This document shows, in pieces, positions 19,484 to 28,265 of a DNA stretch of 64,000 nucleotides. Position 1 is the stretch's first letter; each line of letters opens with the position of its first letter. The translations under genes and the position numbers were made by a program. This stretch comes from Macondimonas sp045864775. Lineage in GTDB: Bacteria; Pseudomonadota; Gammaproteobacteria; UBA5335. The DNA is taken from assembly GCA_045864775.1 (NCBI GenBank), contig BTVR01000002.1, forward strand, positions 992,001-1,056,000. The letters run 5' to 3'. The notes below the pieces were generated by a model, which was given only the letters and a program-made list of their open reading frames with translations, did not search any database and was not told the DNA's origin.

Positions 19484-20629
19484 TCAATCGGCCTGGCGCC
19501 GCAGGAACGCCGGCACGTCCAGGTAATCCATGTCGCCATCACTGCCACGCGCGGTTCGCTCCTGGCCGACGCGCCGGCGGCTGATGGCGGGGCGCTCCAG
19601 TTCGCTGTAATTGATCTCGCCCGAGGGATTGCGCTGCACCAGCCGCACCGGGGGTTCCTCGTTGCGTGCTACGGGCCGGTCGAGGCCGGTTGCCACCACA
19701 GTGACGCGGATCTCCTCATCCATGTTCGGGTCGATCACCGTCCCCACCACCACCGTGGCCTCGTCGGACGCAAACTCCCGCACCGTCTCGCCGACTTCCT
19801 GGAACTCGCCGATGGACAGCTTCGGGCCACCCGTGACATTGACCAGAATGCCGCGGGCGCCGGCCAGATCCACGTCATCCAGCAGCGGGCTGCGCACCGC
19901 CTTCTCGGCTGCGGTGCGGGCCCGGTCATCGCCACTGGCGGTGCCCGAACCCATCATCGCGACGCCCATCTCGGCCATCACCGTGCGCACGTCGGCGAAG
20001 TCGACGTTGATGAGGCCAGGCCGGGTGATGAGATCGGCGATGCCCGAAACGGCGTTGCGCAGGACATCGTCGGCCGCCTTGAATGCTTCGACCAGCGCGA
20101 TCTTCTTGCCCAGCACGGCCAGCAGGCGCTCATTGGGCACCGTGATCAGGGAATCGACGTGTTTGGCGAGCTCCGCGATGCCGTCGCGGGCCACCGTCAT
20201 GCGCTTGTTGCCTTCGAACGTGAACGGGCGGGTCACCACGGCGACCGTGAGGATGCCCATCTCCCGGGCGATCTGGGCCACTACCGGCGCGGCGCCGGTG
20301 CCCGTGCCACCGCCCATGCCGGCGGTGATGAACAGCATGTCCGCGCCACGGATCACTTCCTGTACGCGCTCGCGGTCCTCCATGGCGGCCTGGCGACCGA
20401 CATCCGGATTGGCGCCGGCGCCGAGTCCCTTGGTGATGGTGGCGCCCAGTTGCAGCTGGGTGCGGGCGCCCGTCGCGGACAACACCTGTGCATCGGTGTT
20501 GGCGGCGATGAATTCCACGCCATCGATGCCGGCTCGCACCATGTTGGCCACGGCATTGCCGCCGCCGCCGCCGACGCCGATGACCTTGATCACAGCGTTT
20601 TCCGTCACATTGTCAACGATCTCGAACAT
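19484..20629 (-). CDS. ftsZ: Cell division GTPase FtsZ
   Basis: This 381-residue tubulin homologue forms the cytokinetic ring. It has the tubulin signature GGGTGTGAAPVVA, the synergy-loop NVDFADVRTVM, and the conserved C-terminal peptide DYLDVPAFLRRQAD that binds FtsA and ZipA. The C-terminal linker (about 320-365) is short and charged. The start at 20629 is fixed by an AAGGAG ribosome-binding site 8 bp upstream, and it gives the canonical MFEIVDN beginning. It follows ftsA after 59 bp. Confidence 0.98.
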   Translation of the reverse strand: MFEIVDNVTENAVIKVIGVGGGGGNAVANMVRAGIDGVEFIAANTDAQVLSATGARTQLQLGATITKGLGAGANPDVGRQAAMEDRERVQEVIRGADMLFITAGMGGGTGTGAAPVVAQIAREMGILTVAVVTRPFTFEGNKRMTVARDGIAELAKHVDSLITVPNERLLAVLGKKIALVEAFKAADDVLRNAVSGIADLITRPGLINVDFADVRTVMAEMGVAMMGSGTASGDDRARTAAEKAVRSPLLDDVDLAGARGILVNVTGGPKLSIGEFQEVGETVREFASDEATVVVGTVIDPNMDEEIRVTVVATGLDRPVARNEEPPVRLVQRNPSGEINYSELERPAISRRRVGQERTARGSDGDMDYLDVPAFLRRQAD

Positions 20630-20688
20630 GACCTTGTCTCCTTGTTGCGCCTCGATGCGCATTGCTTGAACGCGGGCAATTCCTGCCG

Positions 20689-21918
20689 TCAGAAATTGCG
20701 CTGAAACCAGGACTTCATGCGATCCCACAGGCTGAGCATCGAACCCGTCGGGGGCGGCGCCGATCCATTCATCCGATCCGCGCCATACATCAACAGACCG
20801 ACGCCGGTGGCGTAGGCAGGGTTGCGCACGACATCGGCCATGCCGGCCAGATGATCCGGCTTGCCGATGCGGACCTGCGCGTGAAACACCTCTTCGGCCA
20901 ATTCGGCAACACCTTCCATGCGCGCGCTGCCGCCGGTGAGGACGACGCCGGCTGCCATCAGGTCCTCCAGCCCGGCGCGCCGGACCTCGGCATGCACCAG
21001 ATTGAACAGCTCCTCGAAACGGGGTTCGACCACCTCGGCGAGCACCTGGCGGGCCAGCCGGCGCGGCGCTCGATCCCCGACACTGGGCACCTCGACGCTT
21101 TCCTCGCCGGAGACGAGCTGCGGCAATGCGCAGCCGAAACGCAGCTTGATTTCCTCGGCGTGATGGGTCGGCGTCCGCAGGGCGACCGCGATGTCGTTGG
21201 TGACCTGATCGCCGGCGATGGGAATCACCGCCGTATGCCGGATGGCGCCTTCGGTGAAGACGGCGATGTCGGTGGTGCCGCCGCCGATGTCGACCAGGCA
21301 CACGCCCAGATCCTTCTCGTCGGGGGTGAGCACGGCATGGCTGGAGGCGAGTTGCTCGAGGATGATGTCCTGCACGTGCAGTCCGCACCGCTCCACGCAT
21401 TTCACGATGTTCTGCGCGGCGCTGGAGGACCCCGTCACAATGTGGACCTTGGCTTCCAGACGCACGCCGGACATGCCCACGGGCTCGCGGATGCCGTCCT
21501 GATCGTCGATGACGAATTCCTGCGGCAGCGTGTGCAGGATGCGCTGGTCGGCCGGGATGGCCACGGCGCGCGCCGCATCGACCACCCGCTCCACGTCCTC
21601 CTCGCGCACTTCGCGGTCGCGGATGGCCACGATGCCGTGGGAGTTCAGGCTGCGCACGTGACTGCCGGCAATGCCGACATAGACCGAGCGGATCTCGCAA
21701 TCGGCCATGAGTTCGGCTTCGTCCACGGCGCGCCGGATGGATTGCACGGTCGATTCGATGTTGACCACCACGCCTTTCTTGATGCCGCGCGAGGGCTGGC
21801 TGCCCAGCCCGATGATCTCGATCCGCCCGCCGGGACTGACCTCCCCCACGATGCACACCACCTTGGACGTGCCGATGTCCAGGCCGACGATGAGATTGCT
21901 TTCCTGTCGCTTGGTCAT
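20689..21918 (-). CDS. ftsA: Cell division protein FtsA
   Basis: This 409-residue actin-like ATPase tethers FtsZ to the membrane and recruits later division proteins. It has the phosphate-1 motif IVGLDIGTSKVVCIVGE at the N-terminus, CLVDIGGGTTDIAVF as phosphate-2, and VVLTGGSARMEG. It ends in the amphipathic membrane-targeting helix LWDRMKSWFQRNF. The start at 21918 follows AAGGA by 7 bp. It lies 4 bp after ftsQ. Confidence 0.98.
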   Translation of the reverse strand: MTKRQESNLIVGLDIGTSKVVCIVGEVSPGGRIEIIGLGSQPSRGIKKGVVVNIESTVQSIRRAVDEAELMADCEIRSVYVGIAGSHVRSLNSHGIVAIRDREVREEDVERVVDAARAVAIPADQRILHTLPQEFVIDDQDGIREPVGMSGVRLEAKVHIVTGSSSAAQNIVKCVERCGLHVQDIILEQLASSHAVLTPDEKDLGVCLVDIGGGTTDIAVFTEGAIRHTAVIPIAGDQVTNDIAVALRTPTHHAEEIKLRFGCALPQLVSGEESVEVPSVGDRAPRRLARQVLAEVVEPRFEELFNLVHAEVRRAGLEDLMAAGVVLTGGSARMEGVAELAEEVFHAQVRIGKPDHLAGMADVVRNPAYATGVGLLMYGADRMNGSAPPPTGSMLSLWDRMKSWFQRNF

Positions 21919-21922
21919 GTGC

Positions 21923-22744
21923 TCATCCTTCTGCGCGCGCCGCATCCGGGCGCTCCTTGGGTTTGATCGAAAAGCCGTTGGGGTAGCGCATGTCGACGTA
22001 GGCGAGACCGCCCAAGTCCGCGCGCAGACGGGGCAGCACCTTGTCCAGGAAGCGCTTGAAGCTGGTTTGCGGATTGCCGGGGCCGAGCCGCACCTCCAGG
22101 CCCTGGGCGAGGGTGATCCGCCAACTACCGCGATGGTCGACGACGAGTTGGCGCAACTGCAGATCCAGCGGCGCGAGCTGAGACTGAAACAGGCGATAGA
22201 CGTCCAGCACCCGGCGCTCCGATCCCTCCGGCCCGTTCAGCAAGGGCAGATCGATCTCGCCGGACTCCACCTGGAAACGCACCCCGCGCGCATCGAGCAG
22301 GCCCACCTCGCCCCAACGCGCCACGGGGCGGAATTCCCACAGCCGCACCACCAGCGCATCCGGCCAGCGGCGGGCGACCTGGACCCGCTCGACCCAGTCC
22401 AGCGCGCCCAGATCGCGGGCAAGCATCTGCCGATCGACCTGCCACAGCAGCGCCGCGCGATGACGCTGCACGACGTGCGCGATCGTCTCCTGAGGGACTT
22501 GGCGGAACGGCGCCTCGACCAGCACGCGCTTGAGGGCAAACCAGCCCTGTGCCTGCGCCTGCCAGGCCAGCCCGCCCAAGGCGCCCGCGACCCCGGCCAC
22601 GACCAGCAGGCGGCCCAGCCAGCGGCGCACGGCCGGCGGCAGCGTGAAGCGCGGCACCTGCATCCGCGGCCGCACACGACGCGCCGGCCGACGCCGCGAC
22701 CGGTTGGCGGGATGGCGACGATCCGGCGGCGGAATCGCTCTCAC
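21923..22744 (-). CDS. ftsQ: Cell division protein FtsQ
   Basis: This 273-residue bitopic protein has a long Arg/Pro-rich cytoplasmic tail (1-35), one transmembrane segment (about 40-60) and a periplasmic POTRA domain. FtsQ beta domains follow, joining FtsB/FtsL in the divisome. The region VLVEAPFRQVPQETIAHVV matches the POTRA start, and MRYPNGFSIK near the C-terminus is family-typical. The start is taken as GTG at 22744 because it overlaps the ddlB stop as GTGA. An ATG at 22663 would shorten the cytoplasmic tail. Confidence 0.93.
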   Translation of the reverse strand: MRAIPPPDRRHPANRSRRRPARRVRPRMQVPRFTLPPAVRRWLGRLLVVAGVAGALGGLAWQAQAQGWFALKRVLVEAPFRQVPQETIAHVVQRHRAALLWQVDRQMLARDLGALDWVERVQVARRWPDALVVRLWEFRPVARWGEVGLLDARGVRFQVESGEIDLPLLNGPEGSERRVLDVYRLFQSQLAPLDLQLRQLVVDHRGSWRITLAQGLEVRLGPGNPQTSFKRFLDKVLPRLRADLGGLAYVDMRYPNGFSIKPKERPDAARAEG

Positions 22745-23682
22745 GACCGCGGCTCCAGACTGGTTTCCAGAATGCGCCAGACCAGATCGTCGAAGGACAG
22801 CCCGGCCGCGCGCGCGGCCATCGGCACCAGACTGTGATCGGTCATGCCCGGCACGCTGTTCAATTCCAGCAACCAGGGCGCGCCGGACTCGTCCAGCATG
22901 AAATCCACCCGTCCCCAGCCGCGGGCGTCCAGTGCGCGAAAGGCGGTGAGCGCCAACTCGCCGAGCGCCGCCTCCGATGCCGGATCGAGTCCGCTGGGGC
23001 AGTGGTAGCGCGTGCTGTCGGCGCGATACTTGGCATCGAAGTCGTAAAAGACATGGGGCGTTTCGAGCCGGATCGCCGGCAGCGCGGTCTCGCCCAGAAT
23101 CGCGACGGTGTACTCGCCGCCGCTGATCCAGCGCTCGGCCAGGACGCGGTCGTCCCACTCCCGCGCCTGCCGAAAGGCCGGGATCATCTCCTCAGGGCGG
23201 CTCACCTTGCTCATGCCGAGGCTGGAGCCTTCGCGCGCGGGCTTGACGATCAGCGGCAATCCCAGATGCGTCGGCGCCTCGCGAGCGTCGGCTTCGTCGG
23301 CGAGGACGGCGTAGGGTGGCGTCGGCAAGCCCTGGGCCTGCCAGATCTGCTTGGTCAGGCGCTTGTCCATGCTGAGCGCGCAGGCCGTGACACCGCTGCC
23401 GGTGTAGGCCATACCCGCCAGTTCCAGTGCGCCCTGGATCACCCCGTCCTCACCGCCACGGCCGTGCAGCGCGATGAAGGCCCGATCGCAGCGCAGATCC
23501 GGCAGCCGGGTGAGGAAATCCGGCCCCACGTCGACCGGCACGGCATCGACCCCCAGGCGCTGCAGCGCCTCGAACACGGCCTGGCCGCTGCGCAGGGAAA
23601 TCTCGCGCTCGCCCGAACGCCCGCCCATCAGCACGGCCACCCGACCGAACGCCTGCCCATCCTGTACCTGCCGCGCCGTCAC
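22741..23682 (-). CDS. ddlB: D-alanine--D-alanine ligase
   Basis: This 313-residue ATP-grasp enzyme makes D-Ala-D-Ala for the peptidoglycan stem peptide. It has VLMGGRSGEREISLRSG (catalytic Glu and Ser), the ALHGRGGEDG loop, IVKPAREGSSLGM for ATP binding, and WLLELNSVPGMT near the C-terminus. Like the genes around it, it starts with a stop/start overlap: GTG at 23682 overlaps the murB stop as GTGA. Length and motifs match DdlB. Confidence 0.97.
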   Translation of the reverse strand: MTARQVQDGQAFGRVAVLMGGRSGEREISLRSGQAVFEALQRLGVDAVPVDVGPDFLTRLPDLRCDRAFIALHGRGGEDGVIQGALELAGMAYTGSGVTACALSMDKRLTKQIWQAQGLPTPPYAVLADEADAREAPTHLGLPLIVKPAREGSSLGMSKVSRPEEMIPAFRQAREWDDRVLAERWISGGEYTVAILGETALPAIRLETPHVFYDFDAKYRADSTRYHCPSGLDPASEAALGELALTAFRALDARGWGRVDFMLDESGAPWLLELNSVPGMTDHSLVPMAARAAGLSFDDLVWRILETSLEPRS

Positions 23683-24581
23683 GCCGATCTCCCCACGATG
23701 CGCACCTCGGGCACCAGCTCGATGCCGAAACGACCCCAGACCTCCGCCTGAGCCCGCTGGATCAGGGCTTCGATGTCGGCCGCGCGAGCCTGTCCGCGGT
23801 TGATGATGAAATTGGCGTGCTTGGTGGAGATTTCCGCATCGCCGATGCGCGCGCCTTTCAGGCCGACCGCCTCGATCAGGCGCGCGGCATGATCCCCGGG
23901 CGGATTGCGGAACACCGAGCCGCAGCTCGGCAGGCCCAAGGGCTGCGTCTCGGCGCGCCGGGCCAGAAGTTCCCGGATACGCGAAGTGCCCCCCGACTCG
24001 CCCTCCGCCGCCGGCTCGAAACGCCACTCACCGGCGATGAACCATTCGCCGGGGATCGGTGTCACCACGTGGCGATAGCCCACCTCGTACAACTCGGACG
24101 CGCGCCAGGCGCGCGCGCCGGCGCGATTCATCACCTCGACCCGTGTGACCTGCGCCCAGGTTTCACCGCCGAACGCCCCCGCGTTCATGGCCAGCGCACC
24201 GCCCAGCGTGCCCGGGATCCCGGCAAAGAAGGCGCCGCCCGCGAGTCCTTCCCGCTCGCACAGCCGCGCCAGCTTGGCGCAGGGCACGCCGGCCTCTGCG
24301 CGCACGGCGCCGGACGTCAGTCGCTGCAGGGCGCCAAGACCACGCTGGGTGGCGATGACCACGCCGTCGATGCCGCCGTCCCGCACCAGGAGATTGCTGC
24401 CGAGCCCCATCCAGAACAGCGGCATGTCGGCCGGCAGGCCGGCGAGGAAAACCGCGAGATCGTCCACGTCCATCGGCTCGAAGAAGATCTCCGCCGGACC
24501 GCCCACCCGCCAACTGGTGTGCGTCGCCAGGGGTTCGTGGTAGCGCAGCGCGCCGCGAACCTCGGTACGCAGGGCGTTCAT
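23679..24581 (-). CDS. murB: UDP-N-acetylenolpyruvoylglucosamine reductase
   Basis: This 300-residue MurB uses FAD and NADPH to reduce UDP-GlcNAc-enolpyruvate to UDP-MurNAc. The FAD-binding part has WMGLGSNLLVRDGGIDG and GIPGTLGGALAMNAGAFG. The catalytic Ser is in PSCGSVFRNP, and the C-terminal Glu is in LVPEVRIVG. It is the short (type II-like) length. The ATG at 24581 overlaps the murC stop (ATGA). Confidence 0.97.
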   Translation of the reverse strand: MNALRTEVRGALRYHEPLATHTSWRVGGPAEIFFEPMDVDDLAVFLAGLPADMPLFWMGLGSNLLVRDGGIDGVVIATQRGLGALQRLTSGAVRAEAGVPCAKLARLCEREGLAGGAFFAGIPGTLGGALAMNAGAFGGETWAQVTRVEVMNRAGARAWRASELYEVGYRHVVTPIPGEWFIAGEWRFEPAAEGESGGTSRIRELLARRAETQPLGLPSCGSVFRNPPGDHAARLIEAVGLKGARIGDAEISTKHANFIINRGQARAADIEALIQRAQAEVWGRFGIELVPEVRIVGRSA

Positions 24582-26011
24582 GGGCTTTCCTCCCAACGCT
24601 GGCGCAAGCGCGCCGGCAGCGTGCCGATGTCCCCCGCGCCCAGGGTGAGCAACACATCCCCCGGTTGCAGCAATCCCTCCAGCGCCTCGGGCAAGGCCTC
24701 CACGGTCGGCACGAAAACAGGCTCGAGACGGCCCCAGGCCCGGATTGCGCGCGCCAGGGCGCGGCCGTCGGCCTGCGGGATCGGTGCCTCGCCGGCCGCA
24801 TACACCTCGGTCAGCAGCAGCACGTCCGCGCCCGCCAGCACGCGCGCGAAATCCTCCAGCAGATCTCGCGTTCGGCTGTAGCGATGGGGCTGGAACGCCA
24901 CGACCAGTCGCGCCTCGGGCCAGGTTTCGCGCGCAGCGGCCAGGGTCGCTTCGAGCTCGGTGGGGTGGTGCCCGTAGTCGTCGACCAGTTCCACCGGCCC
25001 CGCCGGCGCCGCCAGCACGCCGTAGCGCTGGAAGCGCCGGCCGATGCCCTGGAATTGCGCCAGCGTCTGGGCCATGCCCTCGGGCGCCACGCCCAGCTCG
25101 TGGCCCACGGCCAGTGCCGCCAGCGCGTTGCGGATGTTGTGCCGGCCGGGCAGATTGAGCGTGAGCGCATGCTCGCCGCCATCGGCGAAGCGGACCTGCA
25201 GATGGTTGCGCCCGGCTGCGGGATCGGCGGCCAAGACGCACACGTCGGCGTCCTCGGCAAAGCCGTAGGTCAACACGGGCCGACCGATCTCGGACCGCAT
25301 CGCCGCCAGCGTCGGATCATCCGCGCAGATGACCGCCAGCCCGTAGAACGGCAGGTTGTGCAGAAACTCCAGGAAAGTCTGGCGCAACCGGTCGAAGCTG
25401 CCGCCATAAGTGTCGAGATGGTCGGCGTCCACATTGGTGACCACGGCGATCATGGGCTGCAGATGCATGAAGGAGGCGTCGCTCTCGTCCGCCTCGGCCA
25501 CCAGATAGGGCCCGGCGCCCAGCCTTGCATGGGTGCCGGCCTGGTTGAGCCGGCCGCCGATGACGAAGGTGGGATCTAGGTTGCCGTCGGCCAGCACGCT
25601 GGCGATGAGGCTGGTCGTGGTCGTCTTGCCGTGGGTGCCGGCCACGGCGATGCCGTAGCGAAAGCGCATCAGTTCGGCCAGCATCTGCGCCCGCGGGATG
25701 ACGGGAATCCCCAGTGCGCGCGCAGCGGTCACCTCGGGGTTGTCGACGCCGATGGCGCTGGAGACGACCACCACGTCCGCGCCCGCGACTCGCTCGGCGC
25801 CATGTCCCAGCATGACCCCGGCGCCCAGTGCAGCCAGACGCTGTAGCGCGGCGTTGTCGCGCACGTCCGAGCCGGAGACCTGATAGCCCAGGTTGAGCAA
25901 CACCTCGGCGATGCCGGCCATGCCGACGCCGCCCATCCCGACGAAGTGGATGCGCCGCACCCGCCGCATCCAGGCCTGTTGCAACAGCGCTGCGGGCAGG
26001 ATGCCGCTCAT
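24578..26011 (-). CDS. murC: UDP-N-acetylmuramate--L-alanine ligase
   Basis: This 477-residue MurC adds L-alanine to UDP-MurNAc, the first amino acid of the peptide stem. Key motifs are the N-terminal Rossmann HFVGMGGVGMAGIAEVL, the ATP loop GTHGKTTTTSLIASVL, VAEADESDASF, and DDYGHHPTELEATL with AFQPHRYSRT in the C-terminal domain. The start at 26011 overlaps the murG stop (ATGA). Length is typical. Confidence 0.98.
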   Translation of the reverse strand: MSGILPAALLQQAWMRRVRRIHFVGMGGVGMAGIAEVLLNLGYQVSGSDVRDNAALQRLAALGAGVMLGHGAERVAGADVVVVSSAIGVDNPEVTAARALGIPVIPRAQMLAELMRFRYGIAVAGTHGKTTTTSLIASVLADGNLDPTFVIGGRLNQAGTHARLGAGPYLVAEADESDASFMHLQPMIAVVTNVDADHLDTYGGSFDRLRQTFLEFLHNLPFYGLAVICADDPTLAAMRSEIGRPVLTYGFAEDADVCVLAADPAAGRNHLQVRFADGGEHALTLNLPGRHNIRNALAALAVGHELGVAPEGMAQTLAQFQGIGRRFQRYGVLAAPAGPVELVDDYGHHPTELEATLAAARETWPEARLVVAFQPHRYSRTRDLLEDFARVLAGADVLLLTEVYAAGEAPIPQADGRALARAIRAWGRLEPVFVPTVEALPEALEGLLQPGDVLLTLGAGDIGTLPARLRQRWEESP

Positions 26012-27081
26012 GGCAGCGCCCCTTCGGCGCACAGCACCGCCGCGACCGCCGCCGTGGCATCCGCACGGGCGAGGCTGCGCGCCTGCCGCGCCATCTCGCG
26101 CAAGCGCGCCCGGTCGCCCAGCAAACCGGAGAGCACCTCCGCCAGGCCTTCGGCGGTCAGCGACGCCTGGAGCTGCAGCACGGCAGCGCCGGCCGCCACC
26201 AGGTGCGCGGCATTGCGCGTTTGATGGTCGTCCACCGCATGGGGATAGGGCACCAGCACGGCCCCCACGCCGGCGGCCGTCACCTCGGCCAGCGTCAGGG
26301 CGCCGGCGCGGCAGACCAGCAGGTCGGCCCAGGCATAGGCCGCGGCCATGTCCTGGATGAAGGCGTGCACCTGCGCGGGGACGCCGGCCCGCGCATAGGC
26401 CTCGCGCACACTCGCCTCGTCGGTGACGCCCGTCTGGTGAATCACCTCGACCACCATGGCTCGGGACACGCGAGCCAGCGCCTCGGGCAGACACTGATTC
26501 AGCGCGCGCGCGCCCTGACTCCCGCCCAGGACCAGCAACCTGAGCGGCCCCGTGCGGTCCGCCAGTCGCGCATCGGGCGGCGGTAGCGCCCCGATGTCGG
26601 GTCGCACGGGATTACCGATGCGCTCGGCCGCCGGCAGCGCGTCGGGGTAGGCGCATAGCTTGCGGCGCGCCAGATGGGCCAGCGCCCGATTGGTCCAGCC
26701 CGCCACGGCGTTCTGTTCATGGATCACGAGTGGCCGGCGCAGCAGCCAGGCCGCGAGACCGCCGGGACCCGCCGCGAATCCCCCCATGCCCAGGACCACG
26801 CGCGGCCGCAGCCGGACCATGACGGTGAGCGCCTCGCCGACCGCCACCGCCAGACGCAGAGGCGCCAACAGCCACGCCGCCGCGCCCTTGCCCCGCAGGC
26901 CACGAATGCGCAGTCCATGAAAGGCGATGCCGTCGGCCTGCACCACCCGCTCTTCCATGCCGCCGCGGCTGCCCAGCCACGCGACGGCGATGCCGCGCTC
27001 GCGCAGGGCACGCGCCACCGCCAGCGCCGGGAACACATGTCCGCCGGTACCGCCGGCCATGATGAGCACACACGCGCTCAT
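26008..27081 (-). CDS. murG: UDP-N-acetylglucosamine transferase MurG (lipid II synthesis)
   Basis: This 357-residue GT-B glycosyltransferase adds GlcNAc to lipid I at the inner face of the membrane, making lipid II. It shows the N-terminal GGTGGHVFPALA motif, VLGMGGFAAGPGGLAA, VIHEQNAVAGWTNR, and the C-terminal nucleotide-binding LLVLGGSQGARALN. VCRAGALTLAEVTAAG completes the donor site. The start at 27081 overlaps the ftsW stop (ATGA). Confidence 0.98.
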   Translation of the reverse strand: MSACVLIMAGGTGGHVFPALAVARALRERGIAVAWLGSRGGMEERVVQADGIAFHGLRIRGLRGKGAAAWLLAPLRLAVAVGEALTVMVRLRPRVVLGMGGFAAGPGGLAAWLLRRPLVIHEQNAVAGWTNRALAHLARRKLCAYPDALPAAERIGNPVRPDIGALPPPDARLADRTGPLRLLVLGGSQGARALNQCLPEALARVSRAMVVEVIHQTGVTDEASVREAYARAGVPAQVHAFIQDMAAAYAWADLLVCRAGALTLAEVTAAGVGAVLVPYPHAVDDHQTRNAAHLVAAGAAVLQLQASLTAEGLAEVLSGLLGDRARLREMARQARSLARADATAAVAAVLCAEGALP

Positions 27082-28265
27082 GCGCCGCGCTCCCGACCGC
27101 GGGTATGCAACGGCGGGTCGGCGTTTTCGACCCCGACGCGCAGGATGAGGCCGATCAGCACGCAGATGACCAGCAGGCTACTGCCGCCGTAGCTCATCAG
27201 GGGCAGCGTCAGGCCCTTGGTCGGCAACATCCCCATGTTGACGCCGATGTTGATGAAGGCCTGACCGACCACCCAGACGCTGAGCCCGACGGCGAGATAG
27301 GCGCCGAACCAGCGCCCCGACCGCGCGGCTGCATCGGCGATGCGCAGGCTGCGCCAGAACACCACGGCATAAAGCGCGATCACGGCCAAGGAGCCGACCA
27401 GCCCCAACTCTTCGGCCAAAATGGCGAACAGGAAGTCGGTATGCGCCTCGGGCAGATAGAACATCTTGACGACGCTGCCGCCGAGCCCCAGACCGAACCA
27501 GTGGCCGGAGCCGATGGCCATCAGCGATTGCGTAAGTTGGAAGCCGTTGCCGAACGGGTCAGCCCAAGGGTCCATGAAGCCGGTGAGGCGCGCCATGCGA
27601 TAGGGCAGCATGAGGATCAGCAGATAGACCAGGCCGACCGCGAGGCTCAGCATGACGACGAAATACCGCAAGGGGGCGCCGGCCACCCAAAGCATCGCCA
27701 TGGCCGAAAACGCCAGCACCACCGCGGCGCCGAGGTCGGGCTCTTCATGCAGCAGGAATCCTGCGGCGATCAACAGCAGCCCGACCTTGGCCACCCCCAG
27801 CAGGCGGTCTCGCACCTCCAACTGGCGGCGCACCAGAAACCCGGCCAGATAGATCAGCAAGCCCAGCCGCGCCGGCTCGGAGACCTGGACCCGGATCACC
27901 ATCAGGTCCAGCCAGCGCGCGCTGCCGTTCACTTCCGTACCGACGCCCGGAATCAGCACCACGAGCAAGAGCGCGAAGGCGCCGACCATGGACGCCGTGC
28001 TCAACTGCTGGATGCGGGCGAGCGGCGTGCGCAGCACCAGCGCGCCCGCTGCCAGCCCGAGCAAGGCATACAGCATCTGGCGGCGGAAGTACCGCAGCGG
28101 GTCGCCGAAACTCTGATCGGCCAGCGGCATGGATGCGGATGCGACCATAATCAGGCCCAGCATCAACAATGCCAGCGCCGCCAGCACGAGCGGCATGTCG
28201 AGTCGCGCGAGGAGGGTGCGCCCGGGCGCATGGACGGCGGGGATCGGCACGGATGGGGCGCTCAT
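27078..28265 (-). CDS. ftsW: SEDS glycosyltransferase FtsW
   Basis: This 395-residue polytopic protein (about ten transmembrane segments) polymerises lipid II into septal glycan with its partner FtsI. Typical SEDS segments include NGSARWLDL, EPDLGAAVV, LPEAHTDFLFAILAEELG with the conserved catalytic-region Asp, and LPLMSYGGSSL near the C-terminus. The partner ftsI is in the same cluster. The start at 28265 overlaps the murD stop (ATGA). Confidence 0.97.
   Translation of the reverse strand: MSAPSVPIPAVHAPGRTLLARLDMPLVLAALALLMLGLIMVASASMPLADQSFGDPLRYFRRQMLYALLGLAAGALVLRTPLARIQQLSTASMVGAFALLLVVLIPGVGTEVNGSARWLDLMVIRVQVSEPARLGLLIYLAGFLVRRQLEVRDRLLGVAKVGLLLIAAGFLLHEEPDLGAAVVLAFSAMAMLWVAGAPLRYFVVMLSLAVGLVYLLILMLPYRMARLTGFMDPWADPFGNGFQLTQSLMAIGSGHWFGLGLGGSVVKMFYLPEAHTDFLFAILAEELGLVGSLAVIALYAVVFWRSLRIADAAARSGRWFGAYLAVGLSVWVVGQAFINIGVNMGMLPTKGLTLPLMSYGGSSLLVICVLIGLILRVGVENADPPLHTRGRERGA

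Noticed and set aside
19484..21856. A single long frame joining ftsZ to an upstream reading frame over ftsA
   Set aside because: Only the part from 20629 is FtsZ. The upstream part lies in a different frame of ftsA and has no homology; the ribosome-binding site fixes the ftsZ start.
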